DNA from: Neisseria animaloris
GTDB taxonomy: Bacteria; Pseudomonadota; Gammaproteobacteria; Burkholderiales; Neisseriaceae
Length of the DNA: 64,000 nucleotides
Reading direction: 5' to 3'
Assembly: GCF_900637855.1 (NCBI RefSeq)
Contig: NZ_LR134440.1
Location: 1,860,001 to 1,924,000, forward strand
Position numbers and translations under genes: made by a program. Shown here one piece after another: positions 40,328 to 50,103 of this stretch. The first letter of the stretch is position 1. Each line of letters opens with the position of its first letter. The notes below the pieces were generated by a model, which was given only the letters and a program-made list of their open reading frames with translations, searched no databases and was not told the DNA's origin.

Positions 40328-42103
40328 TCAGGCATCGGCAGTATCCGACAGCCCTTCAGTTGACTGTTGAGGAGAAAACCTTACCGATTGCGGGTATGGG
40401 TAAAAATCGTCATACAGCCCCTGCATAAGCCGGTCTTTTTTGGCCTGCCAAAATTCGGCGGTGAGCAGGTCTTTATGATGCTGCAAAAATACTTGCCGCA
40501 CATCGGGTTCGCCGAGCAGGAATGGGCCGAATTCTTCGGGGAATACGTCGCCTTTGTTAACGGGATACCATACTTCGCCCGACATTTCGTATTCGGGGTT
40601 GGGTGCGGGTGGGATTTTGCGGAAATTGCAGTCGGTCATGTACTCGATTTCGTCGTAGTCGTAAAAAATCACGCGGCCGAAGCGGGTCATGCCGAAGTTT
40701 TTATACAGCATGTCGCCGGGGAAAATATTGGCGGAGGCCAGCTCTTTGAGCGCGTAGCCGTAGTCGATCACGGCGGCGGCTTTGTCGGCGGGCTTGGCTT
40801 TCTGCATAAACAGGTTGAGGGGTTTGAGGCGGTATTCGACATAAACGTGTTTGATGATTACCCGGTCGTCGTTTTCTTCAAACTGGCTCGGTGCGAGCGT
40901 GCGCATTTCTTCTAAAAACTCTTCGTCGCAGCGCGATTTGGGCAAGGCGACGTTGGCGAACTCGAGCGTATCTGCCATGCGGCCGACGCGGTCGTGTTTT
41001 TTCACGAGCAGGTATTTTTGGCGCACGTATTCTTGGTCGAAATCTTTGTTCGGGCCGAAGGTGTCTTTAATCACTTTAAACACATAGGGAAACGAGGGCA
41101 GGGTAAACACGCTCATCACCAGCCCTTTGATGCCGGGCGCGAGAATGAATTTGTCGTGCGAATATTCGAGGTGTTGGGCAAATTCGCGCCACCAGATGTT
41201 TTTGCCCTGCTTGTGCAGGCCGACCATGGTGTAGAGGTCGCCTTGCGAACGCATCGGCAGCATATCGCGCAGGAAATGGATGTAGCCGCTGGGCACGGGC
41301 ATGTCCACCAAAAAATAGGCGCGGGCAAATGAAAACAGCACGGCAATCTGTTGGGCTTCAAACAGGGCGGCATCGACTTTCAGACGGCCTGATTCGTCGT
41401 GCAGCACGGCCAAGGCAAAGGGATGGCGCACGCCGCCGTTGATAATTTGGCCGAAAATGTAGGCGGCTTTGTTGCGGTAAAACGGCGAATGCAGCACGCG
41501 CACATGCAGGTTCATTTCTTGCGGCGGCCATTCGGCTTGGAAGTGTTTGCGTGCCGCGCGCAGAATGTTGCTGATGTCTTTGCCGAGATGGGCAAACGGC
41601 ACGTTCCAGCCGAAGTGGTGCAGAATATCGCGCAGGCAGCCGCGTAGCCCTTGTTTGCTGGGGTAAAACGAGCAGAAAGTGGGCGGGTCGGAATCGATAT
41701 ATTCGGTGCTGGTGGAAGGTTTTACAAAGATAAACTGGTTGTTGTAATACTCTTTGGCCAAGAGTTTGGTGGAAACCGAATTGAAAAAAGTTTCGGCAAG
41801 TTCGGGCTGTTTGTGGTTGACCAGTAGGGCGATGTATTCGGTTTTGGCCGCCGCCCATACTTCATCGTTCAAAGCCGTGGCGGCATGTTCGCGGTTGAGC
41901 GATTCTACCGCTTCGCGCACGCGCTGGTCGTACATTTGGATGCGTTCGGCCACCAAATCTTGAATGCCGCGCCAGTTGCGCTGCTCGAACAGTTCTTTGG
42001 CGCGGGCGGTAACTTCGCGGTAGAGGCGGTAGTGTTTGTTGAAGCCGGCCAGCATGGTTTCGGCTACCGCGCGCCCAAGGTTTTGGGTGAGTCGCAGAGT
42101 CAT
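40328..42103 (-). CDS. aceK: Isocitrate dehydrogenase kinase/phosphatase
   Basis: The 591-residue bifunctional enzyme switches isocitrate dehydrogenase between active and phosphorylated forms, controlling glyoxylate flux. A regulatory N-domain is followed by a kinase-like domain with GIKGLVMSVFTLPSFPYVFKVIKD (ATP-binding loop and catalytic Lys) and the catalytic YKNFGMTRFGRVIFYDYDEI. Length matches the family. aceA and aceB are not adjacent, as is common in betaproteobacteria. Confidence 0.97.
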   Translation of the reverse strand: MTLRLTQNLGRAVAETMLAGFNKHYRLYREVTARAKELFEQRNWRGIQDLVAERIQMYDQRVREAVESLNREHAATALNDEVWAAAKTEYIALLVNHKQPELAETFFNSVSTKLLAKEYYNNQFIFVKPSTSTEYIDSDPPTFCSFYPSKQGLRGCLRDILHHFGWNVPFAHLGKDISNILRAARKHFQAEWPPQEMNLHVRVLHSPFYRNKAAYIFGQIINGGVRHPFALAVLHDESGRLKVDAALFEAQQIAVLFSFARAYFLVDMPVPSGYIHFLRDMLPMRSQGDLYTMVGLHKQGKNIWWREFAQHLEYSHDKFILAPGIKGLVMSVFTLPSFPYVFKVIKDTFGPNKDFDQEYVRQKYLLVKKHDRVGRMADTLEFANVALPKSRCDEEFLEEMRTLAPSQFEENDDRVIIKHVYVEYRLKPLNLFMQKAKPADKAAAVIDYGYALKELASANIFPGDMLYKNFGMTRFGRVIFYDYDEIEYMTDCNFRKIPPAPNPEYEMSGEVWYPVNKGDVFPEEFGPFLLGEPDVRQVFLQHHKDLLTAEFWQAKKDRLMQGLYDDFYPYPQSVRFSPQQSTEGLSDTADA

Positions 42104-42260
42104 TTATTTTCCTTTGTAGTTGTTCGGACGGCCTTTCCGGTTTGAGGAGCCGTTTTGTTTTTAATTCATGTAACCTTATGTTGTTTTGGGTTGTTTTGCA
42201 AGGGCGCAGGCCGTCTGAAAAACGTTTCGGACGGCTTGTGCCTTTTGATGCGCCAAACGG

Positions 42261-42288
42261 CTTGAATATCGTCCGGACGGCCTTATAT
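42261..42288 (+). promoter_or_regulatory. RpoH (sigma-32) promoter for grpE
   Basis: CTTGAAT (42261-42267) and CCTTATAT (42281-42288) are separated by 13 bases, close to the heat-shock consensus CTTGAAA-N11-17-CCCCATNT. The element lies 43 bases before the grpE ATG. The dnaK promoter has the same spacing and -10 form. Confidence 0.65.
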
Positions 42289-42330
42289 TAAAGTTTATTC
42301 ACATTTTATTACCTGCACAGGATAGACAAA

Positions 42331-42846
42331 ATGACCGAACAAAACCAATCCGTAGAAGTTGAAGAAACATTGGAAACACCCGAAGGGGCAGAGCTATCGG
42401 AAAAGCCTTCTTATGAAGAATTGGAAGCCATGCTGAAAGAAGAACAACTGCGCGGTTTGGCCAACGAGCAAAACCTGCGCCGCCGCCATGCCGAAGAATT
42501 ACAGGCCACGCACAAATACGCAGGGCAAAAGTTTGCCGCCGAAATGCTGCCGGTAAAAGACTATTTGGAAATGGCGCTGCTTGACCAAAGCGGCAACTTC
42601 GAAGCCTTGAAAATGGGCGTACAGATGACACTGAACGAATTGAACAAAGCGTTCGAACACACCCAGATTACCGAAATCAACCCGCAACCCGGCGACAAAC
42701 TCGACCCGCACCACCACCAAGCCATGCAATTGGTGGAAAGCGAACAAGAGCCGAACACCATTGTGAGTGTGATGAAAAAAGGCTATCAGCTTGCTGACCG
42801 CGTATTGCGTCCCGCCATGGTTACCGTGGCAAAAGGCGAAAACTGA
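42331..42846 (+). CDS. grpE: Nucleotide exchange factor GrpE
   Basis: The 171-residue GrpE releases ADP from DnaK in the heat-shock chaperone cycle. An acidic disordered N-terminus (MTEQNQSVEVEETLETPEGA) and long coiled-coil helix precede the C-terminal beta-domain with HHHQAMQLVESEQEPNTIVS and YQLADRVLRPAMVTVAKG, the GrpE signature. It lies 218 bases upstream of dnaK, each with its own promoter. Confidence 0.97.
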   Translation: MTEQNQSVEVEETLETPEGAELSEKPSYEELEAMLKEEQLRGLANEQNLRRRHAEELQATHKYAGQKFAAEMLPVKDYLEMALLDQSGNFEALKMGVQMTLNELNKAFEHTQITEINPQPGDKLDPHHHQAMQLVESEQEPNTIVSVMKKGYQLADRVLRPAMVTVAKGEN

Positions 42847-42976
42847 AAGCGGCGCTGTTCACGGTTTATCCGTCATAAGGTTTTCAGACGGCCATGAAAG
42901 CAAAAGGCCGTCTGAAATCAATGCAAGTATTTGAATCAAAAATTTTTATTGTTGAAAAATAATTTAAATACCAACA

Positions 42977-43004
42977 CTTGAAAAGCGGCGAAACCACCTT
43001 ATTT
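42977..43004 (+). promoter_or_regulatory. RpoH (sigma-32) promoter for dnaK
   Basis: CTTGAAA (42977-42983) is followed after 13 bases by CCTTATTT (42997-43004), a good heat-shock promoter 60 bases before the dnaK ATG. It lies inside the false N-terminal extension of the dnaK frame, further evidence for the downstream start. Confidence 0.72.
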
Positions 43005-43064
43005 ACCCATCCGACAGGGCAAGAAACCCGCAAAGAATTTAAAAACATTAAGGAGTTATATCAT

Positions 43065-44996
43065 ATGGCAAAAGTAATCGGTATCGACTTAGGTACAACC
43101 AACTCATGTTTGGCTATTTCTGAAAACGGCCAAACCAAAGTAATCGAAAACGCCGAAGGCGCACGCACCACACCGTCTATCATCGCTTACCTCGACGGCG
43201 GCGAAATCCTCGTCGGCGCACCGGCCAAACGCCAAGCCGTTACCAACCCGAAAAACACCATTTATGCCGCCAAACGTTTGATCGGCCATAAATTTGAAGA
43301 CAAAGAAGTACAAAAAGACATCGATCTGATGCCTTTCGAAATCGTGAAAGCCGCCAACGGCGACGCATGGGTAAAAGCACAAGGCAAAGAATTGTCTCCG
43401 CCCCAAGTTTCCGCCGAAGTATTGCGCAAAATGAAACAAGCCGCCGAAGCCTACTTGGGCGAGCCGGTAACCGAAGCCGTGATTACCGTACCGGCCTACT
43501 TTAACGACAGCCAACGCCAAGCCACTAAAGATGCAGGCCGCATCGCAGGTTTGGACGTAAAACGCATCATCAACGAGCCGACTGCCGCCGCATTGGCCTT
43601 CGGTATGGATAAAAACACCACCGGCGACCGCAAAATTGCCGTTTACGACTTGGGCGGCGGTACATTCGATATTTCCATCATCGAAATCGCCGATGTAGAC
43701 GGTGAAAAACAATTCGAAGTGTTGGCTACCAACGGCGACACCTTCTTGGGCGGCGAAGACTTCGACCAACGCCTGATCGACTACATCATCGCCGAGTTCA
43801 AAAAAGAACAAGGCATTGATCTGAAACAAGACGTGATGGCGCTGCAACGCCTGAAAGAAGCGGCCGAAAAAGCCAAAATCGAATTGTCCAGCGGCCAACA
43901 AACCGAAGTTAACCTGCCGTACATCACTATGGATGCCACCGGCCCGAAACACTTGGCAATGAAAATTACCCGCGCCAAATTCGAGAGCTTGGTTGAAGAC
44001 TTGATCGAACGCTCTATCGAGCCTTGCCGCGTAGCCGTAAAAGATGCCGGCTTGAGCGTGGGCGACATCGACGACGTGATTTTGGTGGGCGGTCAAAGCC
44101 GTATGCCGAAAGTGCAAGAAGCCGTTAAAGCCTTCTTCGGCAAAGAACCGCGTAAAGACGTAAACCCCGACGAAGCCGTGGCTTTGGGCGCAGCGATCCA
44201 AGGCGAAGTATTGGGCGGCGGCCGCAGCGACGTATTGCTGCTCGACGTAACCCCATTGTCGCTCGGTATCGAAACCATGGGCGGTGTGATGACCAAACTC
44301 ATCAACAAAAACACCACCATCCCGACCAAAGCGTCGCAAGTGTTCTCGACTGCCGAAGACAACCAAAGCGCAGTAACCATCCACGTGCTGCAAGGCGAAC
44401 GCGAGCGTGCTTCTGCCAACAAATCGCTGGGTAACTTCAACTTGGGCGACATCGCACCGGCACCGCGCGGCATTCCGCAAATCGAAGTAACCTTCGACAT
44501 TGATGCCAACGGTATCCTGCATGTGTCTGCCAAAGACAAAGGCACCGGCAAAGAAGCGAAAATTACCATCCAAGGCTCTTCAGGTTTGAGCGAGGAAGAA
44601 ATCGAACGCATGGTGAAAGACGCTGAAGCCAATGCCGAAGAGGATAAAAAACTGACCGAACTCGTATCTTCACGCAACCAAGCCGAAGCTCTGATTCACT
44701 CAGTGAAAAAATCATTGGGCGAATACGGCGACAAACTGGATGCAGACGAAAAAGCAAAAATCGAAGATGCTTTGAAAGCCGCCGAAGAAGCCGTTAAAGG
44801 CGACGACAAAGCCGACATCGATGCCAAAGCCGAAGCATTGGGCGCAGCCAGCCAAAAACTGGGTGAAATGGTGTATGCCCAAGCGCAAGCCGAAGCCAAC
44901 GGTGCGGCAGCAGGCCAACAAGCCGACAGCGGTGCCAAAGGCAACGATGATGTAGTGGATGCCGAGTTTGAAGAAGTGAAAGACAAAAAAGACTAA
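43065..44996 (+). CDS. dnaK: Molecular chaperone DnaK
   Basis: The 643-residue Hsp70 starts at [20 protein letters not shown], preceded by AAGGAG; the frame is open 29 codons further, but that stretch contains the promoter. The ATPase domain carries [15 protein letters not shown] and [15 protein letters not shown]; the substrate domain and lid follow, ending in the acidic [15 protein letters not shown] tail. It folds client proteins with GrpE and DnaJ. dnaJ is not in this window. Confidence 0.99.
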   Translation: MAKVIGIDLGTTNSCLAISENGQTKVIENAEGARTTPSIIAYLDGGEILVGAPAKRQAVTNPKNTIYAAKRLIGHKFEDKEVQKDIDLMPFEIVKAANGDAWVKAQGKELSPPQVSAEVLRKMKQAAEAYLGEPVTEAVITVPAYFNDSQRQATKDAGRIAGLDVKRIINEPTAAALAFGMDKNTTGDRKIAVYDLGGGTFDISIIEIADVDGEKQFEVLATNGDTFLGGEDFDQRLIDYIIAEFKKEQGIDLKQDVMALQRLKEAAEKAKIELSSGQQTEVNLPYITMDATGPKHLAMKITRAKFESLVEDLIERSIEPCRVAVKDAGLSVGDIDDVILVGGQSRMPKVQEAVKAFFGKEPRKDVNPDEAVALGAAIQGEVLGGGRSDVLLLDVTPLSLGIETMGGVMTKLINKNTTIPTKASQVFSTAEDNQSAVTIHVLQGERERASANKSLGNFNLGDIAPAPRGIPQIEVTFDIDANGILHVSAKDKGTGKEAKITIQGSSGLSEEEIERMVKDAEANAEEDKKLTELVSSRNQAEALIHSVKKSLGEYGDKLDADEKAKIEDALKAAEEAVKGDDKADIDAKAEALGAASQKLGEMVYAQAQAEANGAAAGQQADSGAKGNDDVVDAEFEEVKDKKD

Positions 44997-45035
44997 ACTT
45001 GATCCAAGCCGTTTTCAGACGGCCTGATTGGAACC

Positions 45036-45065
45036 AAAAAGGACGCTGTTTCAGCGTCCTTTTTA
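45036..45065 (+). terminator. Intrinsic terminator after dnaK
   Basis: AAAAAGGACGCTG pairs with CAGCGTCCTTTTT around three bases and ends in a T run. It is a classical hairpin, unlike the uptake-sequence terminators elsewhere. Confidence 0.85.
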
Positions 45066-45147
45066 TATCGGCGGATACCTTCATTTTTCTGTATCTTATC
45101 CAGTACGGAGTGACTGGAGACCTTTGCAAGATTTACTATAAAACAGA

Positions 45148-45180
45148 AAGGCCGTCTGAAAATTATTTTCAGACGGCCTT
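45148..45180 (-). terminator. Inverted uptake-sequence pair, ltgA terminator
   Basis: AAGGCCGTCTGAAAA pairs with TTTTCAGACGGCCTT, 19 bases beyond the stop of the transglycosylase gene. Confidence 0.7.
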
Positions 45181-45198
45181 AGTCTTATTAAAACACGA

Positions 45199-47031
45199 TC
45201 AATAACGCCCCGGCACCACGCCCATGCGCTGTTTCAAGGAAGTTTGCGATTCGTTGAACAGGCTGGCGTAATAAGTGGCGTTGGTCATCACTTTTTTCAC
45301 ATAATCGCGGGTTTCGTTGAAAGGGATGGTTTCGGCATAAATAGCGCCTTCCAACGGGTTGCCGTCTTGCCAGTTACGGGCGCGGCTGGGGCCGGCGTTA
45401 TAGCCTGCGGTAGCCAGCACTTCGTTGTTTTGCAGACGGCGTTTAACGTCGGACATATACCATGTGCCCATGCGGATATTGCCGTCCATGGTGTAAAGCT
45501 CGCTACTGTTCATGCCGATTTTGCCAGCAATTTCGCGGGCTGTGGCCGGCATCACCTGCATTAGGCCCTGTGCACCGACGCTGGATTGCGCACCCAGCAT
45601 AAAACGGCTTTCTTGACGGATAAGGCCGTATACCCAAGCGGGGTCGACACCTGCTTGTTCGGCATAGCGTGTAGTGGTTTCTTTAAACGGCGAGATGTAG
45701 CGCAAGTTGTAATTGAGTTTGTGGTCGGTACGTTCCGCGCTGTTGATTGCCATTTCATAAAACTGGTGGTTGAACGCCAGTTGCGCGGCGGCAAGCAGGG
45801 TATCTTCGCCGGCACCGCGTGTGGCGTAACGCCATTCGGCTTGTGCTTGACGTCGCATTTTCCAGTCGCCGCTACTGCGGCTGGCTTTGAATAAGGTTAG
45901 GGCACGGTCGATGGCTGCGTGGCGGGCGAGTTTGTTGATTTCGCTTTTCGGCACTTCGCCGACATTGTTGCGGGTGTTGATGCGGCGGCCCAATTCTTCC
46001 GTTGCCATCACAGCGTAGAAATTGCGGCCGGTTTGGGCGGTTTTTTCATACAGGCTGCGGGCACGCGCGCTGTCGCCTTGTGCCGCATAGCTGCGGGCCA
46101 GCCAGTATTGCCATGTCGGGTCTTTTTGCAGTTTTTCCGACATGCTTTCGATAATGTTGGCCAGTTCACTCCAGCGTTGCAGGCGCAGTGCGGAGCGTGC
46201 GTACCATTCAAACTGCTCGTTACTCAACTGGCTGCGGTCGGCACGGCTGTAATGGCTCATTGCCGCATTCATGTTACGGTTCAATGCCTGCATGTGGCCG
46301 AGCACGCCCCACGCAAAGCCGCTTTGCTCGCGGCTCAGGCTGCCGGACATGCTTTCCAGTATGGCGGCTGAAGCGGGATTTTTTTTCGAGGTGTTGCCGA
46401 TAACGTTAATCAGGCTGTATTCCTGTGCGCCTTGTCCGTCGCTTTCAAACGGGCTGCCTAAAGCCGCTGCGAGGTTGCGTGCATCGGTAATTTGGTTGTT
46501 GCTGATAAGCCCGCGTACACGCCGCCAGGCATCTTTGGGGTTCAGACGGCCTGATGAAGCGGCGGCTTCGATCAATATATTGCAACCTTGCGGTAGACGG
46601 TTGATTTCTTTTGTTAATTCTTTAGCAAGACCGTCGTAGTTACGCTTGTTGTATTCGGCATAGCATTGTACTTCTTGCGAACGGCCCGCTTGGTCGAGTT
46701 TGGCGTATTGTTGGTTGAACTGTGCCCATAAGTTGCGTTTGCCCAAACTCTTCAGCCATTCGTTACGGACGGTTTCTGCCATGGCGCTGTTTCCGGCTTG
46801 GTCGAGGAATTGGGAGGGGAGTATGTCGTCGTCTGTTTTGACGGAATCTAAGGCACTTTGATACAGGCTGTAATCCGATAAGGTTTTGGAGGGGGTTTCG
46901 GTGGCGCTGCCGACACCGTGGGCATCGCCGTGTTTAACGGGTTCTACTGGCTGTTCGTGCGAGGAACAAGCCGCCACGATCAGAACGGCGGCAGCAGTCA
47001 GGGTGAGTTGGAGGGTGCGTTTCGGAGCCAT
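45199..47031 (-). CDS. ltgA: Soluble-type lytic murein transglycosylase LtgA
   Basis: The 610-residue periplasmic enzyme cleaves peptidoglycan with formation of 1,6-anhydro products. The N-terminus is a lipoprotein-type signal (LIVAACSS). A long alpha-superhelical U/L domain with TPR-like repeats spans about 60-440. The C-terminal catalytic domain has VYGLIRQESRFMLGAQSSVG with Glu near 473, followed by GLMQVMPATA and AGYNAGPSRARNW. This is the Slt70 layout known as LtgA in Neisseria, whose products contribute to cytotoxic fragment release in gonococci. Confidence 0.95.
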   Translation of the reverse strand: MAPKRTLQLTLTAAAVLIVAACSSHEQPVEPVKHGDAHGVGSATETPSKTLSDYSLYQSALDSVKTDDDILPSQFLDQAGNSAMAETVRNEWLKSLGKRNLWAQFNQQYAKLDQAGRSQEVQCYAEYNKRNYDGLAKELTKEINRLPQGCNILIEAAASSGRLNPKDAWRRVRGLISNNQITDARNLAAALGSPFESDGQGAQEYSLINVIGNTSKKNPASAAILESMSGSLSREQSGFAWGVLGHMQALNRNMNAAMSHYSRADRSQLSNEQFEWYARSALRLQRWSELANIIESMSEKLQKDPTWQYWLARSYAAQGDSARARSLYEKTAQTGRNFYAVMATEELGRRINTRNNVGEVPKSEINKLARHAAIDRALTLFKASRSSGDWKMRRQAQAEWRYATRGAGEDTLLAAAQLAFNHQFYEMAINSAERTDHKLNYNLRYISPFKETTTRYAEQAGVDPAWVYGLIRQESRFMLGAQSSVGAQGLMQVMPATAREIAGKIGMNSSELYTMDGNIRMGTWYMSDVKRRLQNNEVLATAGYNAGPSRARNWQDGNPLEGAIYAETIPFNETRDYVKKVMTNATYYASLFNESQTSLKQRMGVVPGRY

Positions 47032-47222
47032 GCGTATGCTTTCTTTAGATTTATTGTTGGAATATTCGATTTTAAACGATTTATACCGCCCCTCAAAACG
47101 ATAAAGCGGGATTTACATTTTTGAAAGAATAGGATTTTCAGACGGCCTGAAAACTTTGCTTTTTTTGAGGTATGCGGTGTTTGGGTAAGAGGCTGTCTGA
47201 AAAAGAGGTTTTACAATGTTGC

Positions 47223-48680
47223 CTATTTTTTCCAATAAGCGGGGGTAAACAAGATGGCAACGGTAAAAATTTCCAACCGTCCCAGCAACATTGCGGCAGT
47301 ACACAGCCATTTTTGAAAATCGCTGAGCCCTGCATAGTTTCGGGCCGGGCCGATTTCGCCCAATCCCGGGCCGGCATTGGTAATACACGCGATAATGCCG
47401 GTAAATGAAGAGATAAAATCCAAACCGGTAGCCATCATTAAAAATGTGAACAGCACTACTGTCATAAAATATACGAAAACGAAAGCCATTACGGTAAGCG
47501 CCATTCGTTCGGGAATGGTGCGGCCGTTTACTTTGACGTTACGTACGGCTTTCGGGTGCAACAGCATCATCATTTCGCGCAGGCTGAATTTAAACAGCAC
47601 AATGGCACGTACGCTTTTCATGCCGCCGCCCATAGAGCCTGAGCTGGCGAGTATGTTGGAAAGGAAAAACATCCATAAAGCGGCAATCAGCGGCCATTGG
47701 GAGAAATCGGCATTGGCAAACCCACTTGCCAATCCTATGGATATGAAATTGAAACCGACAAAACGGAACGCTTCCTCAAGTGAAGGGTAGTGGTTTAAGT
47801 GCCATAAATAAAAACTGACTATTGTGATGCTGATGGTTAATGTAGTCAGCAGAACGCGGCATTCTTCGTCGCGCCAATAGCTTTTTAGCGAACGGCTCTT
47901 CAATGCGGAAAAATGGCTGGCAAAACTGATTGCTCCTGCCAAAGTAGCCATCATAATCACAGCTTCGATGACGGGAGAGTTGAAGTAGGCAATGCTGTCA
48001 TCGTGTGTTGAAAAGCCGCCCAACGCAAGGGCAGCCATGGCGTGGCATACGGCATCGAACCAGCTCATGCCTGCCCAATGTAGAGCTATACAGGTTGCGG
48101 CGGTAAAGCCTACATAGAGCAGCCATAATTTTTTCGCAACTTGCGAAATGCGCGGTGCCATTTTACTGTCTTTGTCGATCCCCGGGATTTCTGCCTTGAA
48201 AAGCTGTGTGCCGCCCACACCCAACATCGGCAGAATGGCGACGGCGAGGACGATAATCCCCATGCCGCCCAACCAGTTGAGCATATGCCGCCAGAAATTG
48301 ATGGAGGGAGCCAGTGTGTCCAAACTGGTAATGACCGTTGCACCGGTGGTGGTCAGCCCCGACATGGCTTCGAAAAAGGCATCGGTGTAACTTATATGCG
48401 GAAAATAGAGATAAAGCGGCATGGCGGCCACCAATGCAAAGCCCAGCCACAACATAAACACCAGTGTAAAACCGTCGCGCGGACGCAGTTCGCGGTCGTA
48501 TTGCAAAGTCAGCAGCCATATGGCGGAAGAGGCCACAATCGTAACCAACGCAGTGCGCCCGAATGCCAAGAGTGCGTCGTCTAAATAAAGATAAGACACA
48601 AACGTCGGCACCAGCAGCAGTATCGAAAACAGCACGCCGAGTTTGGAAAGAATATGGATAATCGGTATAACTTTATACAT
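47223..48680 (-). CDS. trkH: Trk-type potassium uptake protein TrkH
   Basis: The 485-residue integral membrane protein forms the K+-translocating subunit. Four pore-loop segments are visible, among them SGLTTTGATVI, ALGGFSTHDDS and CITNAGPGLGEIG, each containing a selectivity-filter glycine. About ten transmembrane helices flank them. It needs the NAD-binding TrkA, not encoded nearby. The gene is monocistronic. Confidence 0.96.
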   Translation of the reverse strand: MYKVIPIIHILSKLGVLFSILLLVPTFVSYLYLDDALLAFGRTALVTIVASSAIWLLTLQYDRELRPRDGFTLVFMLWLGFALVAAMPLYLYFPHISYTDAFFEAMSGLTTTGATVITSLDTLAPSINFWRHMLNWLGGMGIIVLAVAILPMLGVGGTQLFKAEIPGIDKDSKMAPRISQVAKKLWLLYVGFTAATCIALHWAGMSWFDAVCHAMAALALGGFSTHDDSIAYFNSPVIEAVIMMATLAGAISFASHFSALKSRSLKSYWRDEECRVLLTTLTISITIVSFYLWHLNHYPSLEEAFRFVGFNFISIGLASGFANADFSQWPLIAALWMFFLSNILASSGSMGGGMKSVRAIVLFKFSLREMMMLLHPKAVRNVKVNGRTIPERMALTVMAFVFVYFMTVVLFTFLMMATGLDFISSFTGIIACITNAGPGLGEIGPARNYAGLSDFQKWLCTAAMLLGRLEIFTVAILFTPAYWKK

Positions 48681-48943
48681 GGTATGGGTGTTTCAGACGG
48701 CATTGGCAACCGGTTCGGCCGTTGGCGGAAGGCCGTCTGAAAATAATCAGTTTCTCAAATATCAAAAGTAGTTCAGACGGCCTTCAGGTTATGAATGTAA
48801 GTAACAAGGCCGTCTGAAAAATATGGTGGGCATTTTAGCAAAGTTTCACATAGTGGCGGATGTTGACAGTCACTGAGAGGTGAAAATGAAGATGTCAGGC
48901 CGTCTGAAAGAATTCAGACGGCCTGATTCGATTAGAAAAGCAT
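48681..48943. repeat. Cluster of uptake sequences between trkH and the L,D-transpeptidase gene
   Basis: Within about 260 bases there are at least six uptake-sequence copies in both orientations (near 48690, 48731, 48772, 48809, 48897, 48912). The last pair (48895-48925) forms the transpeptidase terminator. I see no gene here. Confidence 0.75.
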
Positions 48944-49969
48944 TTAGAACAGCTCTTCTATCAGCTCCTTGTTTTTGGAGGGGTGGTACTGGCCGGCAGA
49001 AGGTTCCGGAGCAGGTTTCGACGCGGGTGAGGAGGTAGGTGCAGGTGCTGGCACGGTGTTGGAAGAAACTCCCGGTTCGGGTTTGGTCATTTCTTCATCC
49101 ACCTCAATCGCTGTGCCCGACGGCAAAACTTCGTCTTTAACAGGAGGCGGAACAGGCGCGGCTTTCGGTTTGGTAAGATCGGCCAAGCCGTCGGTCCATG
49201 CCAGCGACTGCAACGGACCTTTAAGTTTGATACCTTTGGCACAGGTCAAGCAGTTGGGGTGGCCTGTTTTGTTTTTCAAAATAGCTTCGACACGCTTGGT
49301 ATTAATATTTTTTCCATGTGCTTTCGCCCACGCATTAATGCTTTTACGCAAAGCGGCAACATCAAGATTTTTCTTGTCGTACGGATCGCGGAAGGCCGCC
49401 AGCCACAGATTGTTGTTGGCATCGGTGTTCAGCGCGGCCATTTGGTAAATCACAGAAGCAGGGGAGCCGCTGGTAATGGTCTTGGCAAACTCGAGCGCAT
49501 CCGGAGATTTCATGCGCACACAACCATGGCTGCGCACTCCCGGTACGCTGCTCGGCGCATTGGTGCCGTGAATGCCTAATCCCAGTTTCGGGTCGCCCAT
49601 ACGCACGAATACGGGCCCTAACGGATTTTTCGGGCCGGGCGGAATGGTTTTAACACCGTCGTTGCGTTCTTTTTGAATACTTTTGGGGATATGCCATGTG
49701 GGGTTGAACGCCTTTGCCCCGATTTTGTGCTCACCTAAGGTGGTTTGGGTTAAGGCTTTTCCGACAGCAACAGGATATGCTTTGGTCAGCTTGCCGTCGG
49801 TATACACAAACAGACGTTGTTGTGGAATATTAATCACAACATGCTGGCCTGATTTAATAGGAGAAAAATCTGGTACGGGGGTGTTGGCAAAAGCTGTTGC
49901 ACTTATAGAAAGCACCAGCAGGCCGAATCCGGTTTTTTTCATTGCTTGTATTGGTAATGGATGATTCAT
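48944..49969 (-). CDS. L,D-transpeptidase (YkuD/ErfK family)
   Basis: A 341-residue exported protein has a signal peptide KKTGFGLLVLSISATAFA. A second ATG ten codons in (at 49942) is an equally plausible start. The YkuD catalytic block contains HGTN at 134-137 and SHGCVRM with Cys150. An N-terminal LysM-less segment and a Pro/Ala/Ser-rich C-terminal tail (about 265-330) surround it. It forms 3-3 crosslinks or attaches proteins to peptidoglycan. A CxxC (PNCLTCAKG) occurs in the C-terminal part. Confidence 0.93.
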   Translation of the reverse strand: MNHPLPIQAMKKTGFGLLVLSISATAFANTPVPDFSPIKSGQHVVINIPQQRLFVYTDGKLTKAYPVAVGKALTQTTLGEHKIGAKAFNPTWHIPKSIQKERNDGVKTIPPGPKNPLGPVFVRMGDPKLGLGIHGTNAPSSVPGVRSHGCVRMKSPDALEFAKTITSGSPASVIYQMAALNTDANNNLWLAAFRDPYDKKNLDVAALRKSINAWAKAHGKNINTKRVEAILKNKTGHPNCLTCAKGIKLKGPLQSLAWTDGLADLTKPKAAPVPPPVKDEVLPSGTAIEVDEEMTKPEPGVSSNTVPAPAPTSSPASKPAPEPSAGQYHPSKNKELIEELF

Positions 49970-50103
49970 AAATAGAAAACAGCCGGGAATAATACCGTAA
50001 TATCTGGATTTTTGTGAGAAAATAAAAAATTCGGTGATGAAATACCATTCAACGGTAAGGTGTCGGAATATATTTTCAGGCGGCCTGAAGCAGGACTAAG
50101 TGC

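Noticed and set aside
43104..44573. 489-residue minus-strand ORF inside dnaK
   Set aside because: Antisense frame of dnaK, a known artefact of its codon usage; Phe/Gly/His-rich composition and no start site.
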